Shown one piece after another: positions 44,339 to 52,072 of a stretch of DNA of 52,072 nt. How positions within the stretch are numbered: the first letter of the stretch is position 1; each line of letters starts with the position of its first letter. Both the position numbers and the translations under genes were made by a program. The stretch lies in NCBI RefSeq assembly GCF_005405165.1, contig NZ_BJDN01000021.1:1-52072 (forward strand), written 5' to 3'. The DNA comes from Loigolactobacillus binensis. GTDB taxonomy: Bacteria; Bacillota; Bacilli; Lactobacillales; Lactobacillaceae. The notes under the pieces are model-generated. The model had not been told where the DNA came from and made no database searches. It worked only from the letters and a program-made list of their open reading frames with translations.

Positions 44339-45277
44339 TTAAAGATAGAGGCCAATCAACATTCCCACTAGCCAAAAACCGTTAAAGACAATTAGATTCT
44401 GAACCGCTGTACCAAATACAACGCGTTTTTCCTGACTCTTCTGTAATGCAAACCCATTACGTAACAAAGTTGGGCCACTCGCAAAAGCTAGCGCTGCTGG
44501 CCATGGATATAATTTCAGGCCAATCCCAACAATAATCACCACGTAACAACTATACGCACTAAGTTGATAAAGTTGAATGCCGCGCTTTTGACCAATGTAA
44601 CTGATTAATGTGTGCCGCCCATTCTCTAAATCGACTGTGTAATCACAAATATTGTTCATTAACATCAAATTAGCAATCAGGAAGACAGTTGGTAAACTCG
44701 CCACAAACACCAAAATCACATTCAGCCAATTCAGTTGGAATAACATTAACGGCCCATCAAAGCGCAAATCGACCAACTGATCCGCCGGAACGTTGACATA
44801 CACCGTCAAAAAGAAATTACCGAACCCTAATACCAGACTCGATAACAACTCACCCAGTGGTAATCGTGAAATTGGGAATGGGCCGTAAGTATATAAAATC
44901 CCGATTAAGATGAACAGAACACTGATGGCTAACACAATTAAATTTGTGCGCCAGACCAGAATCAGCCCCAGAACGGTTGCCGTACTTATAAAGCCGATCA
45001 ACCAGCGTAAAGCAACCTTAGGGGCAATATCTTGTCGTCCTAATGCACTGGTTGATTGCTGGAGCGTTTCATTTTTAGCGAGGTGAAAGTCGTTGTAATT
45101 ATTCCATCCCGTTGTGAAGACATCAATTAACACCAATGCACAGAAGTACAACACGGTATTGATCGGATCAATTTGGTGGAAATAATACAACGTAAAAAAG
45201 AACCCAGCCATAAAGGGAATCACGCTACCAACTTTAGTGCGTAATTCGATAAAATCTAAAAACGCCTTAACAGACAT
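44339..45277 (-). CDS. menA: 1,4-dihydroxy-2-naphthoate polyprenyltransferase
   Basis: A UbiA-family membrane prenyltransferase of 312 residues with about eight helices. The first Mg-PPi motif is GWNNYNDFHLAK near residue 60; the second is in NNICDYTVDLENGRHTL around residue 205. It attaches a polyprenyl chain to DHNA on the way to menaquinone. The tail would come from the synthase at 17062-18039. No genes for making DHNA are in the window; many lactobacilli take it up. Its own promoter shows no NreC-like box. Confidence 0.9.
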   Translation of the reverse strand: MSVKAFLDFIELRTKVGSVIPFMAGFFFTLYYFHQIDPINTVLYFCALVLIDVFTTGWNNYNDFHLAKNETLQQSTSALGRQDIAPKVALRWLIGFISTATVLGLILVWRTNLIVLAISVLFILIGILYTYGPFPISRLPLGELLSSLVLGFGNFFLTVYVNVPADQLVDLRFDGPLMLFQLNWLNVILVFVASLPTVFLIANLMLMNNICDYTVDLENGRHTLISYIGQKRGIQLYQLSAYSCYVVIIVGIGLKLYPWPAALAFASGPTLLRNGFALQKSQEKRVVFGTAVQNLIVFNGFWLVGMLIGLYL

Positions 45278-45336
45278 CTATTCCGCCTCCGATAACATTC
45301 AATAGTCCTATTCTAACAGAGAATGTCTAACAAATA

Positions 45337-45386
45337 AAAAAAGAGTCGGTTGGAACAAAAGTAACTTTTGCCCTAACCGACTCTTT
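45337..45386 (-). terminator. Terminator of the opuA operon
   Basis: AAAGAGTCGGTT pairs with AACCGACTCTTT, with a long inner AAAAGT/ACTTTT stem, followed on the minus strand by seven T. It ends the opuA transcript. Confidence 0.88.
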
Positions 45387-45450
45387 CAACAGCCGAAATT
45401 TGATCATCTAACCATGTTCTATCTGAACAGATCGCATACGCTGTTTGATT

Positions 45451-46356
45451 CTATTTTGTTTTCAAATCTTCAATCGAATTAATATTCGTCATATACTTAG
45501 GTACAGCTAAACCGACCTTAGCACCCTCTAAGTTCGGACCTAAGTCTTCAATCTGACCTTTGTAATCCTTGTAGTATAAACCAGAGGTCTTCGGTAACCA
45601 TGCGGAAACTTGTGCATCGGCTGCTTTAGTTGCGACTGACGCCCACATCGGTTGAATTTCCATAGCTTGAATCGTTGGTTGATAACCTTGTTGACGTAAA
45701 ACTTCAGCCACCACGTTAGTTGACGCGATTTCTGAATCCCAAGCCACATAGGTTAACTTAATTTTCGTGCCATGAACCTTTTTAACACCCTTAGTCCACT
45801 CAGCAACTTTTTCTGGATTGTCTTGAATCCAATCGCGCGCCGCCTTTTCAGGTTCAACACCGTCATTGACTTTAAGCATTACGGTCGACATTTCCTTTGG
45901 CGTCCAATGGAATCGATCTAAGATGGTATATGCTTCTGGCATATCCTTCTTTAGCCCCTTACGAACAACCGTATTAATGTGTTCAGCTTGACCAAAAACA
46001 TTTTTGGGGTCTTTTAAAAACTTGATTGGATATTTAGTAAACATCCAATGTGGTTGCCAACCAGTAATGACGATTGGGCGTTTATCCGCAATCGCTTTGT
46101 CTAACGTACTGGTCATTGCCGCAGTTGAGCTGGTTTGCAACTGCCAGTTCTGATCATTCAAATGATACTTGTTAATTGCAGTTTGTGTGGATGCCATAAT
46201 CCCAGCACCCGCGTCAATTCCGGTAATCGTGTAATTAATTTGACCGCCTAATTTCTCATCGGTAGCGTACGGCTTAGTTTGCGAACTGCAGGCCGTTAGA
46301 AGTGTGACGAGCCCCACTAAGGTGAAAAAAGCTATTAATTTATTCTTCTTAATCAC
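45451..46356 (-). CDS. opuAC: Glycine betaine ABC transporter substrate-binding lipoprotein
   Basis: A 301-residue binding lipoprotein: signal FFTLVGLVTLLTACSS with lipobox LTAC, then the OpuAC fold (GYQPTIQAMEIQPMWASVA, WLPKTSGLYYKDYKG). Ligand tryptophans for the betaine cage occur in GWQPHWMF and nearby. It captures glycine betaine or related osmolytes for osmoprotection. GTG 46356 follows AAGGAGG. Confidence 0.92.
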   Translation of the reverse strand: MIKKNKLIAFFTLVGLVTLLTACSSQTKPYATDEKLGGQINYTITGIDAGAGIMASTQTAINKYHLNDQNWQLQTSSTAAMTSTLDKAIADKRPIVITGWQPHWMFTKYPIKFLKDPKNVFGQAEHINTVVRKGLKKDMPEAYTILDRFHWTPKEMSTVMLKVNDGVEPEKAARDWIQDNPEKVAEWTKGVKKVHGTKIKLTYVAWDSEIASTNVVAEVLRQQGYQPTIQAMEIQPMWASVATKAADAQVSAWLPKTSGLYYKDYKGQIEDLGPNLEGAKVGLAVPKYMTNINSIEDLKTK

Positions 46357-46367
46357 TGAATCCCTCC

Positions 46368-47222
46368 TTAATGTTTACGTTGCCGGTTCAAAGCTTGGGT
46401 TAAACGATCAATAATAATCGCTAAGATTACGATTGCCAAGCCGGCTGCAAAACCGCCCCCAGCATCATTCCGGCCAACAGCAAAGTAAACTCGTGTTCCT
46501 AAGCCCATTGCTCCAATCATTGACGCAATCACGACCATTGATAAGGCCAACATCATACTTTGGTTAACCCCAGCCATTAAGGTCGATTTCGCCAATGGTA
46601 ATTGAACCTTAATTAACTTTTGCCATTCAGTTGAGCCATATGAATCAGAGGCTTCGATCAATTCGGTTGGCACTTGGCGAATCCCAAGGTTTGTCATACG
46701 AACCGTTGGTGGCATGGCAAAAATCACTGATGCGAAAACGCCCGGGACCATCCCGATACCAAAGAAGGCAACGGCTGGAATTAAGTAAACAAATGCCGGC
46801 ATTGTCTGCATGAAATCTAAGATGGGTTTAAATATTGCCTGGACAATATCGCTTTTGGCCATCCAAATTCCAAGTGGCACCCCAATTACGAGGGAAATCA
46901 GACTCGAGGTTAACACTAACGTTAACGTTTGCGTCATATCCCGCCAGAAATCAAGGTTCCAAATCAAGAGTAGGCCGAGGACTTCAAAGATAATTAAACC
47001 CCATTTTTTGGTGTCGCGATTCGCTAAATAAGTGACGCCAGCGATAATCACGATGAATAACCAGATGGGGATTAAATCAAACACCCATTGGAAAGCGTTG
47101 ATAATTCCGCCAATAAAATTCGTTAAACCATTAAAAAAGCCAGTAAATTGTGTCAGCCAATCGACAAAGTGATCCATCCAATTGGCAATTGGTAATTTAG
47201 TAATCGTCATTAAATTAAGCAA
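46368..47222 (-). CDS. opuAB: Glycine betaine ABC transporter permease
   Basis: A 284-residue permease with about seven hydrophobic segments, including the conserved IWMAKSDIVQAIFKPILDFMQTMPAFVYLIPAVAFFGIG and the ATPase-contact loop EASDSYGSTEWQKLIKVQLPLA. The start is TTG 47222 (GAGGTG 7 bases upstream), overlapping the opuAA stop by 8 bases, so it is coupled. Forms the OpuA importer with its neighbours. Confidence 0.92.
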   Translation of the reverse strand: MLNLMTITKLPIANWMDHFVDWLTQFTGFFNGLTNFIGGIINAFQWVFDLIPIWLFIVIIAGVTYLANRDTKKWGLIIFEVLGLLLIWNLDFWRDMTQTLTLVLTSSLISLVIGVPLGIWMAKSDIVQAIFKPILDFMQTMPAFVYLIPAVAFFGIGMVPGVFASVIFAMPPTVRMTNLGIRQVPTELIEASDSYGSTEWQKLIKVQLPLAKSTLMAGVNQSMMLALSMVVIASMIGAMGLGTRVYFAVGRNDAGGGFAAGLAIVILAIIIDRLTQALNRQRKH

Positions 47223-48414
47223 AATGGTTCACCTCGTTTCCTGCAAGTGCCCCTAAGACGGCCCCGCGAATAATAATCCCACGTAATTGTTGCTTATCAT
47301 TTAAGACAGCAAACGGAATGCCCGTTTGCGAAATATCATCTAAGATATCAGCAATTGGTGTCTCTTCATCGGTTGTTGGAACTTCAGTATTCACGATTGA
47401 TTGCAAATCACGACTTTCTTTGCGGACTAACTCAAGTACATCACGCGCATCAATAATCCCAACTAACTCACGTTTACTGTTGACAACGTAAGCATTAGAA
47501 ACTTCATTTTCACGCATTCGTTTTAAGGCCAAACGAGGGCCATCTTTTTCAATATTAACAGTCGTTGGGCGAATCATAACGTTGCCGGCCGTGTAAACTT
47601 TACTACGATCAACGTTTTCGATGAATTTCTCTACATACTCGTCAGCAGGCCGTGTCAAGATATCTTCCGGTGTCCCGGTTTGAACGATTTCCCCATCCTT
47701 CATGATCATGATGTGGTCGCCGATTTTGAGCGCTTCATTTAAATCATGACTAATAAAGATAATTGTTTTGTGCATCGTTTCTTGCAAGTCGAGTAGTTGG
47801 TCTTGCATGTCAGAACGATTCAATGGATCAAGCGCAGAAAAAGCTTCGTCCATTAATAAAATCTCAGCATCATTCGCTAATGCACGCGCTAAACCAACCC
47901 GTTGTTGCATCCCACCAGATAATTGTGTCGGATACTGATCGCCATAACCATTTAAACCAACTAAATCGAGTGCTTCATTCGTTTTTTGTTCCCGTGTCGC
48001 CTTATCAATGCCTTGAATTTCAAGCCCATAGGCTGTATTTTCAAGAATCGTTCGATTTGGAAAGAGCCCAAAATTTTGGAATACCATGCTCATCTTTTTA
48101 CGCCGGACTTCACGTAATGCCTTCTTATCAATCTGCATTAAATCCTCGCCATCGATTAATACACTACCTTCAGTAGGCTCAATCAACCGGTTGATCATCC
48201 GAACCAATGTTGATTTACCACTCCCAGATAGTCCCATAATGACAAAAATCTCGCCAGATTCTACTTCGAAGTTAGCCCGGTCGACACCGATTGTCGCACC
48301 TGTTTCCTTTAGAATCGCTGCTTTTGATTTTCCTTGTTTCAGTAATTCTTTGGCACGCGGCACGCGCTTACCAAATATTTTTGTTAGATTTTTAACTTGT
48401 AATTTGATAGTCAT
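47215..48414 (-). CDS. opuAA: Glycine betaine ABC transporter ATPase with CBS domains
   Basis: A 399-residue ATPase. Walker A GLSGSGKST, signature LSGGMQQR and Walker B ILLMDEAFSALD are followed by two C-terminal CBS domains (about residues 280-395) that sense ionic strength in OpuA. The true start is ATG 48414 after AAAGGGGG; the extended frame to 48573 runs into the IS element and should be ignored. Its native upstream region has been split by the IS insertion at 48462. Confidence 0.93.
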   Translation of the reverse strand: MTIKLQVKNLTKIFGKRVPRAKELLKQGKSKAAILKETGATIGVDRANFEVESGEIFVIMGLSGSGKSTLVRMINRLIEPTEGSVLIDGEDLMQIDKKALREVRRKKMSMVFQNFGLFPNRTILENTAYGLEIQGIDKATREQKTNEALDLVGLNGYGDQYPTQLSGGMQQRVGLARALANDAEILLMDEAFSALDPLNRSDMQDQLLDLQETMHKTIIFISHDLNEALKIGDHIMIMKDGEIVQTGTPEDILTRPADEYVEKFIENVDRSKVYTAGNVMIRPTTVNIEKDGPRLALKRMRENEVSNAYVVNSKRELVGIIDARDVLELVRKESRDLQSIVNTEVPTTDEETPIADILDDISQTGIPFAVLNDKQQLRGIIIRGAVLGALAGNEVNHFA

Positions 48415-48453
48415 AGAATCCCCCTTTGATTTCATTTTCTGAAAACTATATCT

Positions 48454-48461
48454 AAAAAGTA
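48454..48461. repeat. IS target duplication, left copy
   Basis: AAAAAGTA, repeated exactly at 49814-49821. An 8-bp duplication is typical for the IS256 family and supports recent transposition. Confidence 0.85.
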
Positions 48462-48486
48462 GAGAGCGTAAAATATCTTGTGTAAA
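48458..48486 (-). promoter_or_regulatory. Possible hybrid promoter for opuA at the IS junction
   Basis: On the minus strand TTTACA inside the IS end (48486-48481) and TCTACT spanning the junction (48463-48458) are 17 bases apart, so the insertion may have created a new promoter driving opuA. Related IS256-type elements are known to form such outward promoters. Strength cannot be judged. Confidence 0.45.
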
Positions 48487-49813
48487 TGCATAAAAGATTT
48501 CTGAATTGTATAGAAATAGGGAATGCCTTCCCTTATGATATTTAGTAATCACAGAAAACATCACAGGAGGCATTCCCCATGAATGAACTTACCACAGAAA
48601 TTATCGCTGCACTAGCCCAAAAGCAAGATTTGGACGAAGTTTTTCGTCACCACCTCGAAATTGCGATTAACCAGCTGCTTCAAACCGAATTGGCAGAGTT
48701 TTTGGGTTACGAACGCTACTCATACGCCGGGATTAACACTGGTAATAACCGCAACGGCAGTTATGAGCGCTCGTTTGATACGAAGTACGGCCAACTTAAC
48801 TTAACCATTCCTCGAGATCGCAATGGCCGGTTTGAAAATCATACCTTGCCAGCCTACGGTCGGCACAGTGATAATTTAGAAACAACGGTCATTCAGTTGT
48901 ATACCAAGGGAATTACCACTGCTGAAATTGCCGAACTTATTGAGAAAATGTACGGTGCTCACTACTCCAAAGCCACGGTTTCCAACATGACTAAAGCCGT
49001 CAATGAACAGGTTCAAGCTTTCCAGCAACGTCGACTGGCTTCACAATATGCGGCCATCTTCTTAGATGCCACTTACTTGCCGTTAAAGCGGGATACCGTT
49101 CAAAAAGAAGCCGTTCATATTGCGATTGGCATTCGTCCAGATGGTACGAAAGAAGTGCTGAACTACCAAGTGGCGCCAACGGAATCGACTGGAATCTGGA
49201 CTGAACTGCTGGGAACCTTGATCAAGCAGGGCGTTAAAGATGTGCTGTTGTTTGTGGCCGATGGGTTAGTTGGTTTGGATGAAGGCTTGAACCGGCATTT
49301 CCCTAAAGCCAAACGACAACGTTGCCTGGTTCATGTTGGGCGGAATCTGATGAACAAAGTTCGCGTAAAAGACCGCAAGGCCGTGATCAGTGACTTTAAA
49401 CAAGTTCATCGGGCCGCCAACCGTGAAGCAGCCGAACTGAAACTGAATGAGTTCGCCAACAACTGGCATCAGACCTATCCCAAATTAATCAAAGATCTGC
49501 TTAAAATGCCGAATTTACTCACTTTCATGGACTTTCCACCAGCTATCCGGCAATCACTATACTCCACTAACCTGATTGAGAACTTTAATAAGCATCTCAA
49601 GCGCACCACCCACCACAAAGAACAATTTCCAACGGAAGATTCACTGGATCGCTTCCTGGTTTCTCAGTTTAATGTTTATAACGAGAAGTCTCTGAAGCGG
49701 ATCCACCGAGGGTTCAAAGGACTCCAGGACACCTTGGAAGCATCATTTATTTAAGTTAGATACATATTATATGTACGAAGGCATTTCATTTACACAAGAT
49801 TCTTGATGTTACC
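48462..49813 (+). mobile_element. IS256-family insertion sequence (complete, 1352 bp)
   Basis: It is bounded by the 8-bp duplication AAAAAGTA (48454-48461 and 49814-49821). The ends are imperfect 27-bp inverted repeats with 20 of 27 matches, including an inner run TCTTGTGTAAATG (left 48476-48488; right complement). Contains a full transposase ORF. The insertion lies between opuAA and its former promoter. Confidence 0.88.
48579..49754 (+). CDS. IS256-family transposase (Mutator type)
   Basis: A 391-residue DDE transposase. The IS256 hallmarks are visible: the first Asp in FLDATYLPLKRD (near residue 165), the second in LFVADGLVGLDEG (near 226), the LVHVGRNLMNKV segment, and the Glu region in STNLIENFNKHLKR. 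AGGAGG precedes ATG 48579. The frame is full-length and intact, so the element may still be active. Confidence 0.95.
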   Translation: MNELTTEIIAALAQKQDLDEVFRHHLEIAINQLLQTELAEFLGYERYSYAGINTGNNRNGSYERSFDTKYGQLNLTIPRDRNGRFENHTLPAYGRHSDNLETTVIQLYTKGITTAEIAELIEKMYGAHYSKATVSNMTKAVNEQVQAFQQRRLASQYAAIFLDATYLPLKRDTVQKEAVHIAIGIRPDGTKEVLNYQVAPTESTGIWTELLGTLIKQGVKDVLLFVADGLVGLDEGLNRHFPKAKRQRCLVHVGRNLMNKVRVKDRKAVISDFKQVHRAANREAAELKLNEFANNWHQTYPKLIKDLLKMPNLLTFMDFPPAIRQSLYSTNLIENFNKHLKRTTHHKEQFPTEDSLDRFLVSQFNVYNEKSLKRIHRGFKGLQDTLEASFI

Positions 49814-49821
49814 AAAAAGTA
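49814..49821. repeat. IS target duplication, right copy
   Basis: AAAAAGTA, identical to 48454-48461. Read on the minus strand, the duplication plus flank restores TGTATACT (49825-49818), a good -10 that probably belonged to opuA before insertion. Confidence 0.85.
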
Positions 49822-50066
49822 TACAGGCTTATTGTGAAAGTTGCACACCGTCCACTTTTATTCTCATTTTATTCTAATGTGATAGTTAGGTAACCAACTT
49901 TCTTTAAAAATTAAAAAATCGCTAGATGGGGCTTTATGTTAGTCTTTAAAAATCAGATTAGTTCTAAAACGGAACCAATCTGAAAATGCAACTATTTTCC
50001 TTTGTACATTAAAATTAAATGAGAATTAATCCCTTTTAAAATTCACAAGCCCTTAATTAGGCCATC
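49822..50066. other. Intergenic region beyond the IS, formerly upstream of opuA
   Basis: No gene is seen. Before insertion this DNA faced opuAA and held its promoter; the -10 (TGTATACT, minus) is at 49825-49818. The rest is AT-rich with no clear motif. Confidence 0.4.
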
Positions 50067-50122
50067 AAAAAAAACATGGTCGCAATAGGATTACCGGATC
50101 CCATTCAGGCCATGTTTTAGTT
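50067..50122 (-). terminator. Terminator after the HydG-like gene
   Basis: On the minus strand AAAACATGGCC pairs with GACCATGTTTT, followed by TTTT, around a loop of about 25 bases. It ends the HydG-like transcript. Confidence 0.75.
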
Positions 50123-50159
50123 TATAAATTAAATTCAGTCAGCCATGTGTTTGTTAAGC

Positions 50160-51578
50160 TTAAACCCTAAAGTCCCGGGATCCAGCAGTGATTGCTTCCA
50201 AATTCTTGCTGACCACTTCCCGAATTCGTTCGTTGGGAATCTCTGGCACTTGTTCCCGAATGAGTCGTTCGCCGGCCGCCACAGTTTCGGGGCTGGCGTA
50301 ATCCTGCATGTATTCCTTTAAAGTCATTAAGGCGTTAGGCAAACAACAATTTTGGATCTGACCACTTTTACATAGGGACATAAAACGATCCCCAGTTCGG
50401 CCAGCGCGGTAACAAGCAGTACAGAAGCTTGGCACATAGCCTAGATCCATCAGCCAATGGACAACTTCATCAACTGTGCGTTTATCGTTGGTATCAAATT
50501 GGTTGGATTCCAAACTGTCGCGATCAGTTCCGGCGTAGCCACCGACACTGGTACAAGATGCACCACTGATTTGCGAGATACCTAGATCTAGAACATTGCG
50601 GCGCGTAGCCATACTTTCACGTGTGGACATGATCATACCGGTATAAGGGACTGCGATCCGAATACAGGCAACAATTTTTTCAAAGGTTTCTTCACTGATC
50701 CCATTATCAAAGGTGGTGGGATCGATGTCGTCAGCCGGCCGGATCCGTGGGGCAGAAATGGTATGCGGGCCGACCCCAAAGGCCGCCTCTAAATGTTCTG
50801 CGTGCATCATCAAACCAGCAAATTCATACCGATATTTATCTAGACAGAATAAAACACCGATACCTACATCATCAATGCCGCCTTCTTGTGCTCGATCCAT
50901 GGCTTCAGTATGGTAATCATAATCATGTTTAGGTCCCCAAGGATGTAACTGCAAATAACTTGCCTTGTGGTAGGTTTCTTGGAATAGGATGTATGTGCCA
51001 ATGCCCGCTTCATGCAGCTTCCGGTAATTCTCAACTGTGGTCGCCGCAATATTGACATTGACCCGCCGAATGGCACCATTTTTATGTTTGATACTATAAA
51101 TAGTATTGATGGATTCTAAAACATACTCGATGGGACAATTCCGCGGATCTTCACCGGTTTCCAGAGCTAGGCGTTTGTGGCCCATGTCCTGCAAAGCAAT
51201 AACTTCTCGGCGGATCTCATCTTGAGTCAACTTTTTGCGCGGAATGTGGCGGTTCTGGTTATGATACGGACAGTAAACACACCCGTTGATACAATAATTG
51301 GAAAGGTAAAGCGGTGCGAATAACACGATCCGTTTGCCATAAAACGCTTCCTTGATGCCTTTAGCAATGCCGAGAATTTCTGCATTTTTATCCGGCAAAG
51401 TGCAGGCCAATAAAACGGAAGCTTCACGATGATCAAGCCCTTTATGGAGAGCTGCTTTCTTCAAAATCTGGTCGATCAAAGCTGCGTTGTCTTTATTCGC
51501 GTCAGCGTAGGCCAGAGTTTCTTGGATTTCATCATCATCGATGAACTCAGTGGCAATGTGAGATTTTGGATTATACAT
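50160..51578 (-). CDS. hydG: HydG-like radical SAM tyrosine lyase
   Basis: A 472-residue enzyme closely matching HydG, which splits tyrosine to yield CO and cyanide for the [FeFe]-hydrogenase H-cluster. The SAM cluster is C96-x3-C100-x2-C103 (CINGCVYC). The C-terminal auxiliary cluster is C386-x2-C389-x22-C412 in CTACYRAGRTG...NCC, which separates HydG from ThiH. ATG 51578 follows AAGGAAGGA. It stands alone with its own terminator; no hydE, hydF or hydrogenase gene is in the window, so its role here is unresolved. ThiH-like thiazole synthesis is less likely. Confidence 0.88.
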   Translation of the reverse strand: MYNPKSHIATEFIDDDEIQETLAYADANKDNAALIDQILKKAALHKGLDHREASVLLACTLPDKNAEILGIAKGIKEAFYGKRIVLFAPLYLSNYCINGCVYCPYHNQNRHIPRKKLTQDEIRREVIALQDMGHKRLALETGEDPRNCPIEYVLESINTIYSIKHKNGAIRRVNVNIAATTVENYRKLHEAGIGTYILFQETYHKASYLQLHPWGPKHDYDYHTEAMDRAQEGGIDDVGIGVLFCLDKYRYEFAGLMMHAEHLEAAFGVGPHTISAPRIRPADDIDPTTFDNGISEETFEKIVACIRIAVPYTGMIMSTRESMATRRNVLDLGISQISGASCTSVGGYAGTDRDSLESNQFDTNDKRTVDEVVHWLMDLGYVPSFCTACYRAGRTGDRFMSLCKSGQIQNCCLPNALMTLKEYMQDYASPETVAAGERLIREQVPEIPNERIREVVSKNLEAITAGSRDFRV

Positions 51579-52003
51579 GGTAGTCCTTCCTTTCTTCAGG
51601 GTCAGAAAGCTCTTTCCCTATAGTACTGAAGTTGGTGCCAAATATATTAATAAATCAAACCATTGCTGGCTTGTTTTATCCCAATAAAAAACCTGTTCCA
51701 TTGACCTTTCCGCTTCAATTAGTTGTGGGCCGATAGCGCACAGCAAATAAAGCGTGAAAGTGGGACTGATAGCGTTGAGACTTGTGGGGTAACATTTTTT
51801 CACAAGGTTGCGGGATCAGCTATCCAGTCAAAGGAACGGGTTGCCTCTGAATTTAAAATGATAGTTACTCCTGAATTATCCTGAATTATTCATAGTTCAT
51901 AAAAATCCCGTCAGTTTTCGTATTTTTTCGAAAACTGACGGGTATGTCTTTATCTTTTGCTGAAATACGATGTTTATCAGTTCTAGCTAGTGAGATCTTT
52001 CAA
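51579..52003. other. Intergenic region upstream of the HydG-like gene
   Basis: Holds the HydG-like promoter (minus, TACTAT near 51625 as a weak -10 without a good -35) and a large hairpin at 51907-51942. An inverted repeat CTTGTG/CACAAG near 51781-51806 is spaced too widely for a standard Rex site. No gene is seen. Confidence 0.4.
51907..51942 (-). terminator. Strong hairpin terminator near the right edge
   Basis: CCCGTCAGTTTTCG (51907-51920) pairs perfectly over 14 bases with 51929-51942 around an 8-base T-rich loop. On the minus strand ATTTTTA follows. It likely ends a minus-strand transcript entering from the right edge. Confidence 0.7.
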
Positions 52004-52072
52004 CTAACTCAGAATTGCTTTGAACTTTTGGATACACTTGTCCCTTGGTTGTACAGATTTTTTTAATTTTGC
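52004..52072 (-). other. Possible C-terminal end of a gene cut by the right edge
   Basis: A minus-strand frame is open from the edge to TAG at 52006-52004 (reading ...KLKKSVQPRDKCIQKFKAILS). The strong terminator 60 bases downstream suggests a gene ends here. A second frame is also open, so the reading is uncertain. Confidence 0.25.

Noticed and set aside
48415..48573. N-terminal extension of opuAA into the IS
   Set aside because: The frame is open by chance across the junction; a strong ribosome site supports ATG 48414.
51781..51806. CTTGTG/CACAAG as a Rex operator upstream of hydG
   Set aside because: The arms are 14 bases apart, while Rex sites are about 18 bp overall with an 8-base spacer; the location relative to the gene is also far.
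1..52072. CRISPR arrays, tRNA or rRNA genes, prophage
   Set aside because: No regularly spaced repeats, cloverleaf, rRNA or phage structural genes were found on reading either strand.

Overview
The window is a low-to-medium GC Firmicute chromosome segment, most likely from a heterofermentative or facultative Lactobacillaceae species (Lactiplantibacillus/Loigolactobacillus-like). The reasons are AGGAGG-type ribosome sites, frequent TTG/GTG starts, a T-box leader, CcpN/PDRP/PPDK, OpuA, and a nitrate respiration cluster of the kind known from L. plantarum. The species call is inference from gene style only.

Layout. 1-500: a T-box leader (minus) for a gene just beyond the left edge. 822-7303: narGHJI (minus), respiratory nitrate reductase. 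7699-12172: divergent molybdenum-cofactor operon moeB-moaB-moeA-mobB-moaC-mobA plus a small coiled-coil ORF. 12283-14724: nreA, nreB, nreC (nitrate/oxygen sensing). 14958-18039: an operon with a membrane-tethered flavodoxin-like reductase, two uncharacterised proteins and a polyprenyl diphosphate synthase. 18231-20100: DUF438/hemerythrin/PAS protein with a DUF1858 partner (minus). 20421-23368: CmpB-like membrane protein and topoisomerase III. 23546-26429: moaE-moaD-moaA-narK (minus). 26625-29491: a FecCD/BtuCD-type ABC importer, probably for molybdate. 29598-34606: GDSL hydrolase, then the ppdK-ccpN-PDRP gluconeogenic operon. 34964-38424: greA paralogue, metal P-type ATPase, HMA metallochaperone and Dps-like protein. 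38588-44163: HAD phosphatase, DUF1697, LysE exporter, a MocR regulator broken by a stop codon, PFL-like (UPF0210) and ACT-domain proteins. 44339-45277: menA. 45451-48414: opuA glycine-betaine importer, with an intact IS256-family element (48462-49813, 8-bp target duplication) in its promoter. 50160-51578: a stand-alone HydG-like radical SAM enzyme.

How it works together. Nitrate enters through NarK and is reduced by NarGHI, which takes electrons from menaquinol. MenA and the polyprenyl synthase supply the lipid quinone tail, and the Moa/Moe/Mob proteins make the cofactor. The ABC importer plausibly supplies molybdate, and NreABC switch the system on. Reading the promoters by eye, I find one palindromic box ending CCCTAAT 24-25 bp upstream of the -10 element at five promoters: narG, moeB, the 14958 operon, moaE and the ABC importer. 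A single box at 26523-26536 serves two divergent promoters with identical 24-bp spacing. This ties the uncharacterised genes at 14958-17046 and the importer to the nitrate regulon.

Most notable for follow-up: the shared NreC-like box; the uncharacterised co-regulated genes; NreB with only two of the usual four cluster cysteines; a substrate-binding protein without a lipobox; the orphan HydG; a noncanonical CPG metal ATPase; a four-copy terminator-linked repeat; a 17-bp perfect palindrome around the ppdK -10; and the IS insertion that displaces the opuA promoter.
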